Source of the DNA: a bacterium
GTDB lineage: Bacteria > SM23-81 > DAOVCL01
Reading direction: 5' to 3'
Length of the DNA: 19,136 nucleotides
Assembly (NCBI GenBank): GCA_029932675.1
Contig: JAOZPP010000067.1
Location: 1-19,136, forward strand
Part shown: positions 7,234 to 14,054 of the stretch, in pieces
Layout of the letters: each line of letters opens with the position of its first letter
Numbering within the stretch: the first letter of the stretch is position 1
Notes under the pieces: model-generated
The model's database searches: none
What the model was told of the DNA's origin: nothing
Seen by the model: the letters and a program-made list of their open reading frames with translations, nothing else
Program-made: the position numbers and the translations under genes

Positions 7234-7550
7234 AGTTCTTGTGAGGAGGAGTCTTCCTGCACTGATGGTTTTTGACAACTTGATCGGGGGATGACTTAGT
7301 CCCGATCTATTCATAAATTAGGGTGAGGATCTGCGACACACATAGGTTTTATGTTGTAAGGACAGGGCTTCAGCCCTGTCCGTTCCCCTCTCTCGATTAC
7401 CCAATTAATAAATCAAAGACCATTAGTGCAGGCTGAAGACCTTCGGGCCTTTCTTGTTGAGGGTAAAGCCTTCTTAGTCCCGGCTAAACCGGGGAGGCCT
7501 TATGGGAGGTGAGCGACCGTAAGGGAGCTAAGTTCGTTAGAGGAGGTAAA
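7234..7550. other. 317-base intergenic leader with several palindromes
   Basis: No gene is supported. It contains GATCGGG/CCCGATC at 7282-7307, the perfect hairpin at 7360-7381, a GGC/GCC-rich stretch around 7440-7470, and CCCGG/CCGGG around loop CTAAA at 7479-7493. TTGACA occurs at 7272 without a good -10 box 17 bases on, so the promoter is uncertain. The last 70 bases (GGGAGGTGAGCGACCGTAAG and onward) might be a structured leader of the dehydrogenase operon, but no riboswitch class was recognised. Confidence 0.5.
7360..7381. repeat. Perfect palindrome built on GGGCTTCAGCCC
   Basis: GGACAGGGCT (7360-7369) pairs exactly with AGCCCTGTCC (7372-7381) around two bases. Similar GGGCTNNAGCCC cores occur at 13869-13880, so this may be a small genomic repeat family of the REP kind. 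It lacks a T tract. Confidence 0.7.
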
Positions 7551-7865
7551 ATGAGGATAGTCCAACATCCCATATTGACCTTTGCGCGGGGGAAGAAGAT
7601 AAGCTTCACCTTTGATGGGCGCACCTTGGAGGGGTATGAGGGTGAGCCAATAGCTGCTGCTCTCCACGATGCTGGGGTGAAGGTGCTTAGGCGAAGCATA
7701 AGATTGAGCAGGCCGCGGGGTTTCTTCTGTGCGGTGGGCAAATGCTCCTCCTGCCTGATGAAGGTTGATGGAAAGCCAAATGTGCGGGTCTGTATCGAAC
7801 CCCTCAGGGAGGGGATGAGGGTAGAAACCCAGAGGGGAAAGGGGGAACTAATTGAGAGAGGTTGA
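7551..7865 (+). CDS. (2Fe-2S) ferredoxin-like small subunit of a flavin amine dehydrogenase (HcnA/SoxA N-terminal type)
   Basis: ATG at 7551 is chosen because it follows GAGGAGGTAA by two bases; an in-frame GTG at 7509 has no such site. The 104-residue product has a 2Fe-2S binding pattern C60-x4-C65-x2-C68-x12-C81 in FCAVGKCSSCLMKVDG and RVC. This Fer2_4-like fold is a separate subunit in HCN synthase (HcnA) and in some proline or sarcosine dehydrogenases, and the N-terminus of sarcosine oxidase alpha. It should pass electrons from the FAD subunits to an acceptor. It overlaps the next gene by 14 bases and probably opens the operon. Confidence 0.85.
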   Translation: MRIVQHPILTFARGKKISFTFDGRTLEGYEGEPIAAALHDAGVKVLRRSIRLSRPRGFFCAVGKCSSCLMKVDGKPNVRVCIEPLREGMRVETQRGKGELIERG

Positions 7866-8946
7866 AATAGCCATTGTGGGGGGTGGTCCAGCCGGTCTCT
7901 CTGCTGCTGGGATTGCTCTTCAGACAGGGGCAACCGCACTGCTCATCGATGATGGACAACACCTGGGGGGGCAACTTGTCAAACAGACCCATAAGTTCTT
8001 TGGCTCAAAGGAGCAGTATGCCAGCACGCGAGGCATAGAGATAGCCCGTATTTTGGAGAAGGGATTAGAAGGTCATCCTCACCTCGAGGTTTGGCTCAAC
8101 TCCTCTGCTGTCGGGTACTATCCAGATGGGGTGCTCACCGTGCTCAAAGATGAGCGACTGGTGAAGGTTAAACCAGCCAGGTTGATAATAGCCACCGGGG
8201 CAGCGGAGAAGATGTTGGCCTTTGCCAACAACGATCTTCCTGGAGTTTATGGTGCCGGAGCTGTGCAGACCTTGATGAACCTGTACGGAGTTCTACCCGG
8301 GAGGAGGGCCTTGATGGTAGGGGCAGGGAACATCGGGCTCATCGTCAGCTACCAGCTTCTCCAGGCAGGGGTGGAGGTGGAGGCAGTTGTAGAGGCAATG
8401 CCCAAGGTAGGGGGCTACTGGGTGCATGCGGCTAAGCTGCGGAGAACGGGAGTTCCCATTCTCACCTCCTATACCGTTCTGGCAGCAGAGGGGAGGGAGT
8501 GGGTGGAGGGGGCGATAATCTGTCCAGTGGATGAGCGGTTTCGGCCCATCAAGGGAAAAGAGCAAAGGATCGAGGTGGACCTGATCTGTCTGGCAGTAGG
8601 ACTCTCCCCTTTGAGCGAATTACTCTGGCAGGCAGGGTGTAAGATGAAATACATCTCCCAATTAGGAGGGTTCGCTCCCCTCAGGGATGGAAATATGGAG
8701 ACTACTGTAAAGGGGGTCTATGTGGCTGGGGATAGTGCAGGTGTGGAGGAGGCATCCACGGCTATGGTGGAGGGGAGGATAGCTGGCCTGGCTGCCGCCA
8801 CTTCCCTTGGCTACAGGATAGCGGATGCCCAGCGGCTAAAGGAGGGGCTTTGGGCCGAACTGGAAATGCTCAGGAGAGGGCCGGTAGGGCAGAAGGTGAG
8901 GGAAGGCGTAAAGACGGCGCTGATCAATCAGGATTCCGATTCTTAG
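7852..8946 (+). CDS. FAD/NAD(P)-dependent oxidoreductase, alpha subunit of amine dehydrogenase (HcnB-like)
   Basis: TTG at 7852 is the likely start: the FAD-binding GGGPAG motif follows at residues 10-15. A second dinucleotide motif VGAGNIG lies at 156-162, IIATGA at 112-117 and the FAD-closing VAGDSAG at 291-297, the two-dinucleotide-fold arrangement of HcnB, sarcosine oxidase alpha and archaeal-type proline dehydrogenase alpha. At 364 residues it is shorter than HcnB-type proteins, which usually carry a C-terminal BFD-like 2Fe-2S domain; that domain is encoded separately at 11505. It overlaps the ferredoxin-like gene by 14 bases. The substrate is undetermined. Confidence 0.87.
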   Translation: MREVEIAIVGGGPAGLSAAGIALQTGATALLIDDGQHLGGQLVKQTHKFFGSKEQYASTRGIEIARILEKGLEGHPHLEVWLNSSAVGYYPDGVLTVLKDERLVKVKPARLIIATGAAEKMLAFANNDLPGVYGAGAVQTLMNLYGVLPGRRALMVGAGNIGLIVSYQLLQAGVEVEAVVEAMPKVGGYWVHAAKLRRTGVPILTSYTVLAAEGREWVEGAIICPVDERFRPIKGKEQRIEVDLICLAVGLSPLSELLWQAGCKMKYISQLGGFAPLRDGNMETTVKGVYVAGDSAGVEEASTAMVEGRIAGLAAATSLGYRIADAQRLKEGLWAELEMLRRGPVGQKVREGVKTALINQDSDS

Positions 8947-9079
8947 CTCGCGTTATTCATAGATCGCGGATGACCACAGCGAAGTCGAGACCGAAAAAAC
9001 ATCGTAGCCCGTAGATCGTTACCCCTCCTTTATGGAGGAGGCACTTGAAGTCCCCCTTGCTGGATTTGGATCAGTTTAG

Positions 9080-9811
9080 ATGGATGACCCCTTAGAATTG
9101 GCCACCAGGGTGAGGGGATTGGTAGCTAAGGGGAAGAGCCGCCGTTATTACCGTTTGGGTAGAGGTGGTGGGTGGTATGGGGGGATAGCTACTGCCGATT
9201 GCTGCGGGTGCAACCTCAGATGTTGCTTTTGCTGGAGCAATTATCCCCGGGACAACCCCCAAAGGACGGGGAGGTTCTATACCCCAAAGGAGGTCTTTCA
9301 AAGCCTGGTAAGCTGTGCCCAAAGGAGGGGGTATAACCAGCTAAGGATATCGGGCAATGAGCCAACCCTTGTTCCGGAACACCTCTTCCCGATCCTAAAG
9401 ATGGTCGAGGGGAGTGGGTATAGGTTCATCTTGGAGACAAACGGCACCCTCATCGACTCCAAGTATGCCCTCTCCTTCTCCAAATATAAACACCTCCACG
9501 TGCGGGTCTCCTTCAAGGGAACCAACCCAGAGGAGTTCTCCCTTCTCACTGGGGCCCTTCCCCACGGTTTTGAGCTCCAGATGGAGGGATTGAGAAACCT
9601 ATGGGAGGCTGGGGTGAGCTGCCACCCAGTCCTTATGGCTTCCTTCAGCACAGAGGGAAACCGGGAGAGGTTTAAGGAAAGGCTAAAAGAGATCTCCCCC
9701 AACTTGGCCTTGGAGCTTGAGGAGGAGTGGCTCATCCTTTACCCTCATGTCCGTTTTAAGTTAGAGGAAAGAGGTATTCTCCCTTATGGCCGTATATATC
9801 AAAAAGCCTGA
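9080..9811 (+). CDS. Radical SAM protein (COG5014-like)
   Basis: The 243-residue protein carries the radical SAM cluster motif CNLRCCFC (C44-x3-C48-x2-C51), preceded by two more cysteines (41, 42), and ISGNEPTL in place of the usual GGEPT motif for SAM contact; ILETNGTLI further supports the fold. It is compact and lacks a visible SPASM or other auxiliary-cluster domain. It resembles small Fe-S oxidoreductases of the COG5014 kind, of unknown substrate. There are 133 bases between it and the flavoprotein gene and no strong ribosome binding site before ATG 9080. The next radical SAM gene overlaps it by 26 bases, so the two are probably made together. Confidence 0.85.
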   Translation: MDDPLELATRVRGLVAKGKSRRYYRLGRGGGWYGGIATADCCGCNLRCCFCWSNYPRDNPQRTGRFYTPKEVFQSLVSCAQRRGYNQLRISGNEPTLVPEHLFPILKMVEGSGYRFILETNGTLIDSKYALSFSKYKHLHVRVSFKGTNPEEFSLLTGALPHGFELQMEGLRNLWEAGVSCHPVLMASFSTEGNRERFKERLKEISPNLALELEEEWLILYPHVRFKLEERGILPYGRIYQKA

Positions 9812-10964
9812 ACCCAGCCAGAAGCTGCGGGTTTTAGGGGTGGGGGCCAAATTCGATGTCTCTGGTTATCCATCCCTCCTCTCGGCAAAGAGGAAGATGA
9901 GGTTTGGGTTCATCTACCCAGCGGTGGGAAAGGGGGGAAGGCTTATCCCCCTCCTCAAGGTCCTCCAATCCAACGCTTGTATGGGAAACTGCTACTACTG
10001 TGCCAACCGCCAAGGGAGGGACTTCAGGAGGGTAAAGTTCTCCCCTTCAGAGATGGCCAAGCTCTTCATCCGCTATTATGAAGGGGGAGTTGTCAAGGGG
10101 CTCTTCCTCTCCTCGGCCATCTCCGCCAGGCCAACTCAGGTGGAGGAGGAGATGCTGGAGACGGTGCGGTTGGTGAGGGAGAAATATGGCTTTCGGGGAT
10201 ATGTGCACCTGAAGATCCTCCCTGGAACGGAAGAGGACCTCATTGCCGAGGCAGCAAAGTTTGCCGACCGGCTCTCCATAAACCTGGAGGCCCCAAACCA
10301 GACCTATCTCTCAAGGCTGAGCCCATTCAAGGATTATTCCGGGCAACTCCTCCGGGGGCTGGAGAGGATAGCGAGGGTGCATAGGGAATCCCCCCTTAAA
10401 GCAGGGGTGACCACCCAACTGGTTGTGGGACCCTCTGGAGAGTCGGACAGGGAGCTAATGGAGCTCTCCCATAAACTTTACAAGGGATTGGGGCTTTGGA
10501 GGGTTTATTACAGCGGTTTTACCCCGCTTAAGGATACCCCCTTTGAGGGCCTTCCCCCCTGCTCCAAATGGAGGGAGGCCAGGCTCTATCAGGCAGATTT
10601 CCTCCTTCGTCGGTATGGTTTCACCCCCTCCGAACTCCCCTATGATGGGGAGGGGAACCTCCCTCAGGATATGGACCCCAAGCTTGGTTGGGCCTTAGCC
10701 CACCCGGAGAGGTTCCCCGTTGAGGTGGAGACCGCCTCTTTTGAGGAACTCCTCAGGGTGCCGGGAATCGGGAGGATCTCTGCCCAGAGGATTGTAAACT
10801 TGAGGAGGAAGGAGGGGATAGGGGGATTAGAGGGACTAAAGAGGATGGGAGCAGTGGTGAAGAGAGCACGCAACTTCATCACTATAAAGGGGAAGTTTTC
10901 TCCTTCCCCACAGAAAGGGGAGAAAGAGGTTGACGAACAGCTCTTCCTCTGGGAGGAGCTATAA
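9786..10964 (+). CDS. Radical SAM protein with C-terminal helix-hairpin-helix (COG4277-like, putative DNA modification/repair)
   Basis: The 392-residue protein has the cluster motif CMGNCYYC (C65-x3-C69-x2-C72), a TIM-barrel-like core to about residue 260, and the family segment DPKLGWALAHPERFPVEV (297-314) followed by a helix-hairpin-helix ELLRVPGIGRISAQRIVNLR (321-340), which suggests DNA or RNA binding. It matches proteins labelled putative DNA modification/repair radical SAM proteins, elsewhere linked to a uracil-DNA-glycosylase-like protein. No such partner is visible here; its neighbour is another radical SAM gene, overlapped by 26 bases. The Lys/Glu-rich tail after residue 370 is poorly conserved in character. 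Its place inside a dehydrogenase operon is unexpected. Confidence 0.87.
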   Translation: MAVYIKKPEPSQKLRVLGVGAKFDVSGYPSLLSAKRKMRFGFIYPAVGKGGRLIPLLKVLQSNACMGNCYYCANRQGRDFRRVKFSPSEMAKLFIRYYEGGVVKGLFLSSAISARPTQVEEEMLETVRLVREKYGFRGYVHLKILPGTEEDLIAEAAKFADRLSINLEAPNQTYLSRLSPFKDYSGQLLRGLERIARVHRESPLKAGVTTQLVVGPSGESDRELMELSHKLYKGLGLWRVYYSGFTPLKDTPFEGLPPCSKWREARLYQADFLLRRYGFTPSELPYDGEGNLPQDMDPKLGWALAHPERFPVEVETASFEELLRVPGIGRISAQRIVNLRRKEGIGGLEGLKRMGAVVKRARNFITIKGKFSPSPQKGEKEVDEQLFLWEEL

Positions 10965-11023
10965 TCACTGAAACAATTAGAAATTGGCGTTTTCTTCAAT
11001 TCTGTTAAAATTCAGGAGGAGGT

Positions 11024-11512
11024 ATGTTAGAGAAGGATGGCGTCCCCACTCAGGATGATCTGGCTAGCATCGCCCCATCAGAGGAGAGGCTGGCTAAGGG
11101 ACCGGTGGCCATCATCGAGTGCTTTCAGCCGATCCCCTGCGATCCTTGTTATGACTGGTGTAAGAGGGGAGCAATAGAGAAGTTTCGGGATCCCACGGAC
11201 CTTCCCCAGATAGACTACGAGAGGTGTAATGGATGCAGTCTCTGTGTAATAGGCTGCCCTGGGCTGGCCATATTTATCGTCGACCAAGCCTATTCTGAAA
11301 AGAGGGCCCGGGTAGTGCTTCCCTATGAGTTCCTTCCCTTGCCAGAGGAAGGGGAAGTAGTAGAGGCCCTGAATAGGAAGGGGGAAAAGGTGGGTAGAGC
11401 GGAGGTGCTAAAGGTCCAGCAAACAAAACAGAAGACCACCCTGATATCCCTCCTGGTCCCTCAGAAGTTAGCTATGGAGGTGAGATTCTTCCGGAGGGGG
11501 GAGAATGGATGA
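11024..11512 (+). CDS. 2[4Fe-4S] ferredoxin-like electron-transfer subunit
   Basis: AGGAGGAGG just upstream of ATG 11024 is an excellent ribosome binding site. The 162-residue protein has eight cysteines in ferredoxin spacing: C33-x5-C39-x2-C42-x3-C46 and C68-x2-C71-x2-C74-x3-C78 (RCNGCSLCVIGCPG), so two 4Fe-4S clusters are likely. The C-terminal half (about 95-162) is a beta-rich extension (VVLPYEFLPLPEEGEVVEAL) of unknown role, perhaps docking to the flavoproteins. Such a subunit is present in archaeal and Thermotogales-type proline dehydrogenase complexes and absent from HcnABC, which favours the former comparison. It overlaps the next gene by eight bases. Confidence 0.87.
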   Translation: MLEKDGVPTQDDLASIAPSEERLAKGPVAIIECFQPIPCDPCYDWCKRGAIEKFRDPTDLPQIDYERCNGCSLCVIGCPGLAIFIVDQAYSEKRARVVLPYEFLPLPEEGEVVEALNRKGEKVGRAEVLKVQQTKQKTTLISLLVPQKLAMEVRFFRRGENG

Positions 11513-11780
11513 GGAGAAAATCATTATCTGTCGCTGTGAGGACCTCACCCTCAAGGATATAAGGGAGGCCATTAGCCAGGGCTGCACCACCCTTGAGGAG
11601 ATCAAAAGGGTAACCCGCTGTGGGATGGGGCCCTGTCAGGGACGCACCTGCCTCCCCCTGGTGGCTGCCGAGCTCTCCCGCGCCACTGGTAGGGGGATAG
11701 AGGAGATCCTCCCTTGCACCGTCCGCCCCCCCCTTATGCCCCTCAAGATGGGAACCATAGCTGGAGCCGAAGATGGTTAA
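11505..11780 (+). CDS. BFD-like (2Fe-2S) protein
   Basis: This 91-residue protein has the bacterioferritin-associated-ferredoxin pattern C9-x-C11 and C39-x4-C44 in ICRCEDLT and CGMGPCQGRTC, the typical 2Fe-2S site. In HcnB, sarcosine oxidase alpha and opine oxidases the same module is the C-terminal part of the alpha flavoprotein; here it is a separate gene, three genes away from the flavoprotein. The LEEIKRVTRCGMGPCQGR segment is diagnostic. Eight-base overlaps on both sides (ATGGATGA upstream and ATGGTTAA downstream) indicate coupled translation. Confidence 0.87.
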   Translation: MDEEKIIICRCEDLTLKDIREAISQGCTTLEEIKRVTRCGMGPCQGRTCLPLVAAELSRATGRGIEEILPCTVRPPLMPLKMGTIAGAEDG

Positions 11781-12918
11781 GGGCGCTGAAGTGGTCATCA
11801 TCGGAGCCGGGATCATCGGTTCCTCCATAGCCTATTACTTAGCTAAGGAGGGCTTAAAGGATGTCGTCATCTTGGAGAGGGAATACCCCTGTTGGGGGGC
11901 AACGGGAAGGTGTGGAGCGGGGATAAGGCAACAGTGGGGAACAGAGATGAACTGTAGGTTGGCCAAGGGAAGTGTGGAAATCTTCAAAGGGCTTTCCGAT
12001 GAGTTAGGCTATGATATTGAGTTTGAGCAAGGTGGTTACCTGGTTCTGGCCACGAGCCAAGCCCAGCTCCAGTTGTATAAAAGAAATGTAGCTCTGCAGA
12101 ACAGACTGGGCATCCCCTCGCGGATCGTTACCCCCCAGGAAGCAAAGGAGATCGTTCCCATCCTTAAAACCGATGGGCTCCCTGGGGCGGCCTACTGCCC
12201 CACTGATGGCCATGCCAACCCCTTCAAGACGAATCTCGCCTATCTAAGGGCCGCAGAGAGGTTGGGGGTAAAGCTCTATAAGTTTACCCCAGTAGTAGGG
12301 ATTGAGGTGAAAGATGGGATGGTCCAAGGGGTGATCACTACTGCCGGGAGGATAGAGACCTCCAAGGTAGTGAATGCTGCGGGTGGTTATTCTGCTGAGG
12401 TGGGAAAGCTAGCCGGGTTGGAGATCCCCACCCATTCGGAGAGACATCAGATAATGGTTACCGAGCCTTTGGATGGTCTCTTCGATCCAATGGTCATCTC
12501 CTTTACCAGTGGGCTCTACTGTCAACAGGTTCCGCCGGGGAGCATCCTAATGGGAATGGGGGATCCAGATGAGCCCCCCAGCCACAACCTCAGTGCCTCC
12601 TGGCAGTTCCTCCAGAGGATGGCCCAAGAGGTGCTCAGGATACTTCCCGTTCTGAAGGAGGTGAGGGTAGTAAGACAGTGGGCGGGCCTCTACAACAAGA
12701 CCCCAGATGCTCAACCGATCATTGGGGAGGCGGAGAAGGTGAAGGGTTTCTATATGGCCATTGGCTTTAGTGGTCATGGGTTTATGATCGCTCCGATGAC
12801 CAGCTACATCCTTGCCCGCTTGATTACTGGAGGGGAGCCACCCATCTCAGTGGAGCGCTTAAGCCTGGAGAGGTTTGAGCGAGGAGAACTGGTCATTGAA
12901 CCATCGGTAGTGGGCTGA
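11773..12918 (+). CDS. FAD-dependent amine/amino acid dehydrogenase, beta subunit (DAO family; proline dehydrogenase / sarcosine oxidase beta / HcnC-like)
   Basis: The 381-residue protein begins with the FAD-binding motif VVIIGAGIIGSS (7-18). Further DAO-family signatures are GRCGAGIRQQWGTE (45-58), HSERHQIMVTEP, RQWAGLYNKTPDAQPIIG and GFSGHGFMIAP near the C-terminus. This is the catalytic subunit that oxidises a secondary or primary amine, with the other redox subunits carrying electrons away. The combination with 4Fe-4S and BFD subunits most resembles multi-subunit dye-linked L-proline dehydrogenases; glycine (HCN synthase), sarcosine and hydroxyproline remain possible substrates. No transmembrane segment or signal is seen. 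The stop overlaps the next start by one base (TGATG). Confidence 0.88.
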   Translation: MVKGAEVVIIGAGIIGSSIAYYLAKEGLKDVVILEREYPCWGATGRCGAGIRQQWGTEMNCRLAKGSVEIFKGLSDELGYDIEFEQGGYLVLATSQAQLQLYKRNVALQNRLGIPSRIVTPQEAKEIVPILKTDGLPGAAYCPTDGHANPFKTNLAYLRAAERLGVKLYKFTPVVGIEVKDGMVQGVITTAGRIETSKVVNAAGGYSAEVGKLAGLEIPTHSERHQIMVTEPLDGLFDPMVISFTSGLYCQQVPPGSILMGMGDPDEPPSHNLSASWQFLQRMAQEVLRILPVLKEVRVVRQWAGLYNKTPDAQPIIGEAEKVKGFYMAIGFSGHGFMIAPMTSYILARLITGGEPPISVERLSLERFERGELVIEPSVVG

Positions 12919-13856
12919 TGCGGGCCGCTGGTATAGACCTGGGAACAAATTCTGCCCTTCTCTTAGTTGCTCAGGTGGAGGGGCGCAGGATCATTCCCCT
13001 CCTCGAGGAGGAGAAGGAGATCAGGATCGGGGAGGGGTTGGGCAGGGGGAAAGACCTTACCCAGAGTGCTATGGAGAGGGCCTTAAGGGCCCTCTCGGAG
13101 TTTAAGGAGAAGGCCTTAAGCTGTGGGGTGGAGAGGCTGCGCCTAGTGGGGACCAATGCCCTCCGGGAGGCAGCCAATCGAGAGGAGTTCCTGGGGCTTG
13201 TTAAGGATAGGCTTGGCCTGGAGCTTTCCGTCCTCAGCCCCGCGGAGGAGGCAGAGCTCAGCTTTCGGGGGGCAGTTTATGGACTGGAGAGCCCTGGCTC
13301 CCCGGTCTTCATTGCCGACATTGGCGGCGGTAGCACCGAGCTTGTGCGGGGGGATGGCGGCCAGATCGTTGAATGGCAGAGCCTACCCTTAGGGGGAGTA
13401 GGGCTTACGGAGAGGTATGTCCACTCTGACCCCATTAGCCGGGAAGACCTGAGGAGGTTAAACACAGGGATCTTGCAGGTGCTTCAGACTATAAGGTTTG
13501 ATCTTCCCCCTACGGGTGTATTGGTGGGGGTGGGGGGAACCATTACCACCCTGGCGGCGATGGATATGGGGATGGCCTGCTATGACCCCCAGCCTGTCCA
13601 TGGCTATTGGCTGAGCCTTTCATCCGTGGAGTCAATCTTTAATAGGTTGAAAAGTTCTCCCCTCCTCCAGAGGAGGGAGATGGTTGGTTTGTCCCCGAAG
13701 CGGGCGGAGATAATCTTGGCCGGGACGGCAATCTGCCTTCACCTAATGAACTACTTCTCCCGCTCCGAGGTCCTGGTGAGCAGCAGGGGCCTGAGGTGGG
13801 GCTTGGTCCTGAAGGAGCTGGCCCGTGATCCCCCCTCACCTTCTACCCGACTTTAG
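12918..13856 (+). CDS. Ppx/GppA-family exopolyphosphatase / guanosine pentaphosphatase
   Basis: The 312-residue protein is a short, two-domain ASKHA-fold phosphatase without the C-terminal HD-like extension of E. coli Ppx, as in the Aquifex enzyme. Visible motifs are GIDLGTNS (5-12, phosphate 1), LSPAEEAELSFRGAV (106-120, with the catalytic glutamate), FIADIGGGSTELV (131-143, phosphate 2) and GVGGTITTLAA. It hydrolyses inorganic polyphosphate and/or pppGpp; which one cannot be told. Start ATG 12918 overlaps the dehydrogenase stop by one base, so it belongs to the same transcript. Its stop codon lies inside the stem of the structure at 13850-13920. Confidence 0.9.
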   Translation: MRAAGIDLGTNSALLLVAQVEGRRIIPLLEEEKEIRIGEGLGRGKDLTQSAMERALRALSEFKEKALSCGVERLRLVGTNALREAANREEFLGLVKDRLGLELSVLSPAEEAELSFRGAVYGLESPGSPVFIADIGGGSTELVRGDGGQIVEWQSLPLGGVGLTERYVHSDPISREDLRRLNTGILQVLQTIRFDLPPTGVLVGVGGTITTLAAMDMGMACYDPQPVHGYWLSLSSVESIFNRLKSSPLLQRREMVGLSPKRAEIILAGTAICLHLMNYFSRSEVLVSSRGLRWGLVLKELARDPPSPSTRL

Positions 13857-13920
13857 TGGGGGTTTGGAGGGCTTTAGCCCAATAAAATGGCCCTAAAGGG
13901 CCATTAACCCACACTAAAGT
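13850..13920 (+). repeat. Branched hairpin structure spanning the phosphatase stop codon
   Basis: An outer 15-base stem (ACTTTAGTGGGGGTT at 13850-13864; AACCCACACTAAAGT at 13906-13920, one mismatch) encloses two perfect inner hairpins: GGGC/GCCC at 13869-13880 and AATGGCCC/GGGCCATT at 13886-13905. Together they form a three-way junction in RNA or cruciform DNA. There is no T tract directly after it. Confidence 0.7.
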
Positions 13921-13927
13921 TATCACC

Positions 13928-13958
13928 GAGGTGGCAGAACCCCGATTCTGCCATCCTC
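13928..13958 (+). terminator. Terminator-like hairpin after the phosphatase operon
   Basis: TGGCAGAA (13932-13939) pairs with TTCTGCCA (13946-13953) around a six-base loop, and GAGG/CCTC extends the stem with one bulge. A T-rich stretch (TTTTTAGTTTTTTT) begins about 16 bases later, further than in a textbook terminator. It is the most plausible end of the 7551-13856 transcript. Confidence 0.5.
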
Positions 13959-14054
13959 CCATTGTTTTTAGTTTTTTTACCCGGCTTCCCCGTTTCCGTT
14001 CCGTCTCCGGGCGGGTAGCCCGTTCACTGGACTCATTTTAAATCTGGAGGGAAG

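Noticed and set aside
7272-7300. TTGACA as promoter of the dehydrogenase operon
   Set aside because: The bases 17 downstream (CTTAGT) are a poor -10 box.
9786-10964. Considered as AmrS, the radical SAM member of the AmmeMemoRadiSam set
   Set aside because: The DPKLGWALAHPERFPVEV and helix-hairpin-helix segments belong to the COG4277-like family, which AmrS does not have.
7551-12918. Considered as hydrogen cyanide synthase HcnABC
   Set aside because: The split BFD gene and the extra 2[4Fe-4S] subunit fit proline-dehydrogenase-type complexes better; glycine oxidation to HCN cannot be excluded.
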